From: Hirschia sp964352025 | GTDB lineage: Bacteria; Pseudomonadota; Alphaproteobacteria; Caulobacterales; Hyphomonadaceae | DNA length: 64,000 nucleotides | NCBI GenBank assembly: GCA_964352025.1 | Contig: CAYGPZ010000005.1 | Location: 62,001-126,000, forward strand | Reading direction: 5' to 3' | The notes under the pieces: model-generated | Seen by the model: only the letters and a program-made list of their open reading frames with translations | What the model was told of the DNA's origin: nothing | Databases searched by the model: none | Program-made: the position numbers and the translations under genes | In this document: positions 62,935 to 64,000 of the stretch, in pieces | Layout: each line of letters starts with the position of its first letter | Position numbering within the stretch: the stretch's first letter is position 1

Positions 62935-63963
62935 TTATCTATTGAGCTTTTGAATAATTTTCGCTCTTACGCGACGGGCGGTCGTATCATCTAATTTTCC
63001 AAGCGGGCCATGCATATATTCAGGCAAATGATCAACTGGTTTGGATGCGTCGCCAAACACGTAATAATCCATGACATGCCGCCAAGCCTGTTTTTCATGC
63101 TCAGGTCGATCTCTTAAACTCATAATACCCTGAAGCAGCGAAGTAATAGGATCATCGACAAAGTCGGGAACTTCATTCCACCAGTAATTTACAAGCACAT
63201 TAAATGAAGCCAAAGCTTCAACTTGGTGCCACCACATTGCCGGATAGACCAACATATCACCAGCTTCCAGTTCAGCGACTTGGGCATGTTTCATTGCCTC
63301 TACGAAACCGGGATGTTGCTCCAAATCGGGTGCTTTAAAATTCACCATGCTGATCACCTGCCCACCGGGCGTAGGCTCTAACGGCCCAGGATATAAATTA
63401 GCTATTTGATCAGGTGGAAATAACGTAAAGCGGCGGCGTCCTACTATACAGGCTGCAATATTATTTGATACGTCATAGTGGGCGGCAGCTGTTGTTTCAT
63501 TACCCATCCAGATGCTGACATGCGGCTTAAACTCATCAAATAACTGACAATCGATATTCAATCCCGCAGCTTCCTTCAGGCCTGGAAAGAAAGCTTCTAT
63601 ATTGGTTGAACCGACATAGTGAGACGGATGCTCCAAATCCTCACTTTTACTGAGAATTTCGTCAAATACTTCACTAAGGTCTGGACGATCCGTTTTGTAA
63701 TTAAATCCGTTGAGTTCTTCATTGTAAAAGAAGCGACCTTTAATCTCTGGCGCTCCCAAAAACCGGGTCACTTGCCTGTTATTATAATGCTTTAGCAATA
63801 ACGACATTGCTTCTGATACTGATTTTTGGCCAGCTTGATATAAATCTGAGTGAGTAAAAACAGACTTTAAAATGACAGGTTCGCCAAGGGCAATTAGCTC
63901 AGCAAAATCAACATCTGCTAATTTTAAATTCTCAATCTTTCTTGTCGAATTATCTACACCCAT
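62935..63963 (-). CDS. JmjC/cupin_8 Fe(II)/2-oxoglutarate-type oxygenase-like protein
   Basis: The 342-residue protein has a jelly-roll cupin_8 domain. AAAHYDVSNNIAACIVGRRR supplies the H-x-D metal ligands near residue 160, and YPAMWWHQVEALASFNVLVN supplies the distal histidine near residue 235. GRRRFTLFPPDQIANLYPG is the typical strand after the first ligands. Such proteins hydroxylate amino-acid side chains or small molecules. It is the first gene of a three-gene operon with two halogenase-like genes; this trio recurs beside TonB receptors in Caulobacterales and Xanthomonadales, and its role is unsettled. Confidence 0.87.
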   Translation of the reverse strand: MGVDNSTRKIENLKLADVDFAELIALGEPVILKSVFTHSDLYQAGQKSVSEAMSLLLKHYNNRQVTRFLGAPEIKGRFFYNEELNGFNYKTDRPDLSEVFDEILSKSEDLEHPSHYVGSTNIEAFFPGLKEAAGLNIDCQLFDEFKPHVSIWMGNETTAAAHYDVSNNIAACIVGRRRFTLFPPDQIANLYPGPLEPTPGGQVISMVNFKAPDLEQHPGFVEAMKHAQVAELEAGDMLVYPAMWWHQVEALASFNVLVNYWWNEVPDFVDDPITSLLQGIMSLRDRPEHEKQAWRHVMDYYVFGDASKPVDHLPEYMHGPLGKLDDTTARRVRAKIIQKLNR

Positions 63964-64000
63964 ATCCGCAAATTTATACTTTCGCTAATCTATCGCGTCT

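Noticed and set aside
1..64000. tRNA, rRNA and CRISPR arrays
   Set aside because: I looked for cloverleaf-like segments, rRNA signatures and regularly spaced repeats and saw none, though a covariance search was not possible.

Overview
The window looks like a chromosomal segment of a marine, moderately AT-rich alphaproteobacterium. I infer a Caulobacterales/Hyphomonadaceae-like host (Hirschia-type) from gene content, not from a marker gene. It is dense with exported lipoproteins, TonB-dependent receptors, glycoside hydrolases, a sulfatase and tryptophan-halogenase-like proteins, which is typical of aquatic polysaccharide degraders. No rRNA, tRNA, CRISPR array or intact insertion sequence was seen.

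Layout. 1-2.7 kb: an exported isochorismatase-type hydrolase cut by the window edge, a divergent LysR regulator and a YghU-type glutathione transferase. 3.0-14.6 kb: a vitamin B12 locus. cobT-cobS-cobC-cobO is followed by a cobalamin riboswitch and then btuB-btuF-btuC-btuD-cobQ-cbiB-cobD, with cobU convergent at the end. It covers uptake and late assembly or salvage, but no corrin-ring genes. 15-31.6 kb: a probable galactan-related island. It holds a GH117-like lipoprotein, an ACS-type MFS transporter, a DUF1552/DUF1592 exported pair, a phosphotriesterase-like lipoprotein, a sigma/FecR/TonB-receptor signalling set and a DUF1080 lipoprotein. 31.6-34.5 kb: a serine hydrolase and a PQQ sugar dehydrogenase with a cytochrome c domain. 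34.8-39.9 kb: an ABC exporter, an amidohydrolase-CIA30 fusion and a DesK/NarL two-component pair in one operon. 40-46.6 kb: a sulfatase lipoprotein, a five-gene Rieske/glutamate-synthase-like redox operon and a formylglycine-generating enzyme with a lipoprotein signal. 46.6-47.2 kb: gene remnants. 47.2-59.9 kb: a glucan/gluconate catabolic locus (GntP, GntK, SSS transporter, two GH3 enzymes, exported gluconolactonase, GPH transporter, LacI regulator). 59.9-64 kb: two tandem flavin halogenase-like genes and a JmjC/cupin_8 protein.

How it fits together. Four near-identical CG-centred palindromes (core TTGACAACGTTGTCA) lie in front of gntP, the SSS transporter and both GH3 genes, so the LacI protein encoded in the same locus probably controls a sugar-to-gluconate regulon. 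The enzymes suggest that beta-glucan oligosaccharides are cut to glucose outside the cytoplasm, part of it is oxidised and delactonised there, and gluconate is imported and phosphorylated. The candidates for something undescribed are the Rieske/GltB-like/ferric-reductase-like operon at 41.8-45.6 kb, the halogenase pair with its JmjC partner, and the ABC/amidohydrolase-CIA30/two-component module.
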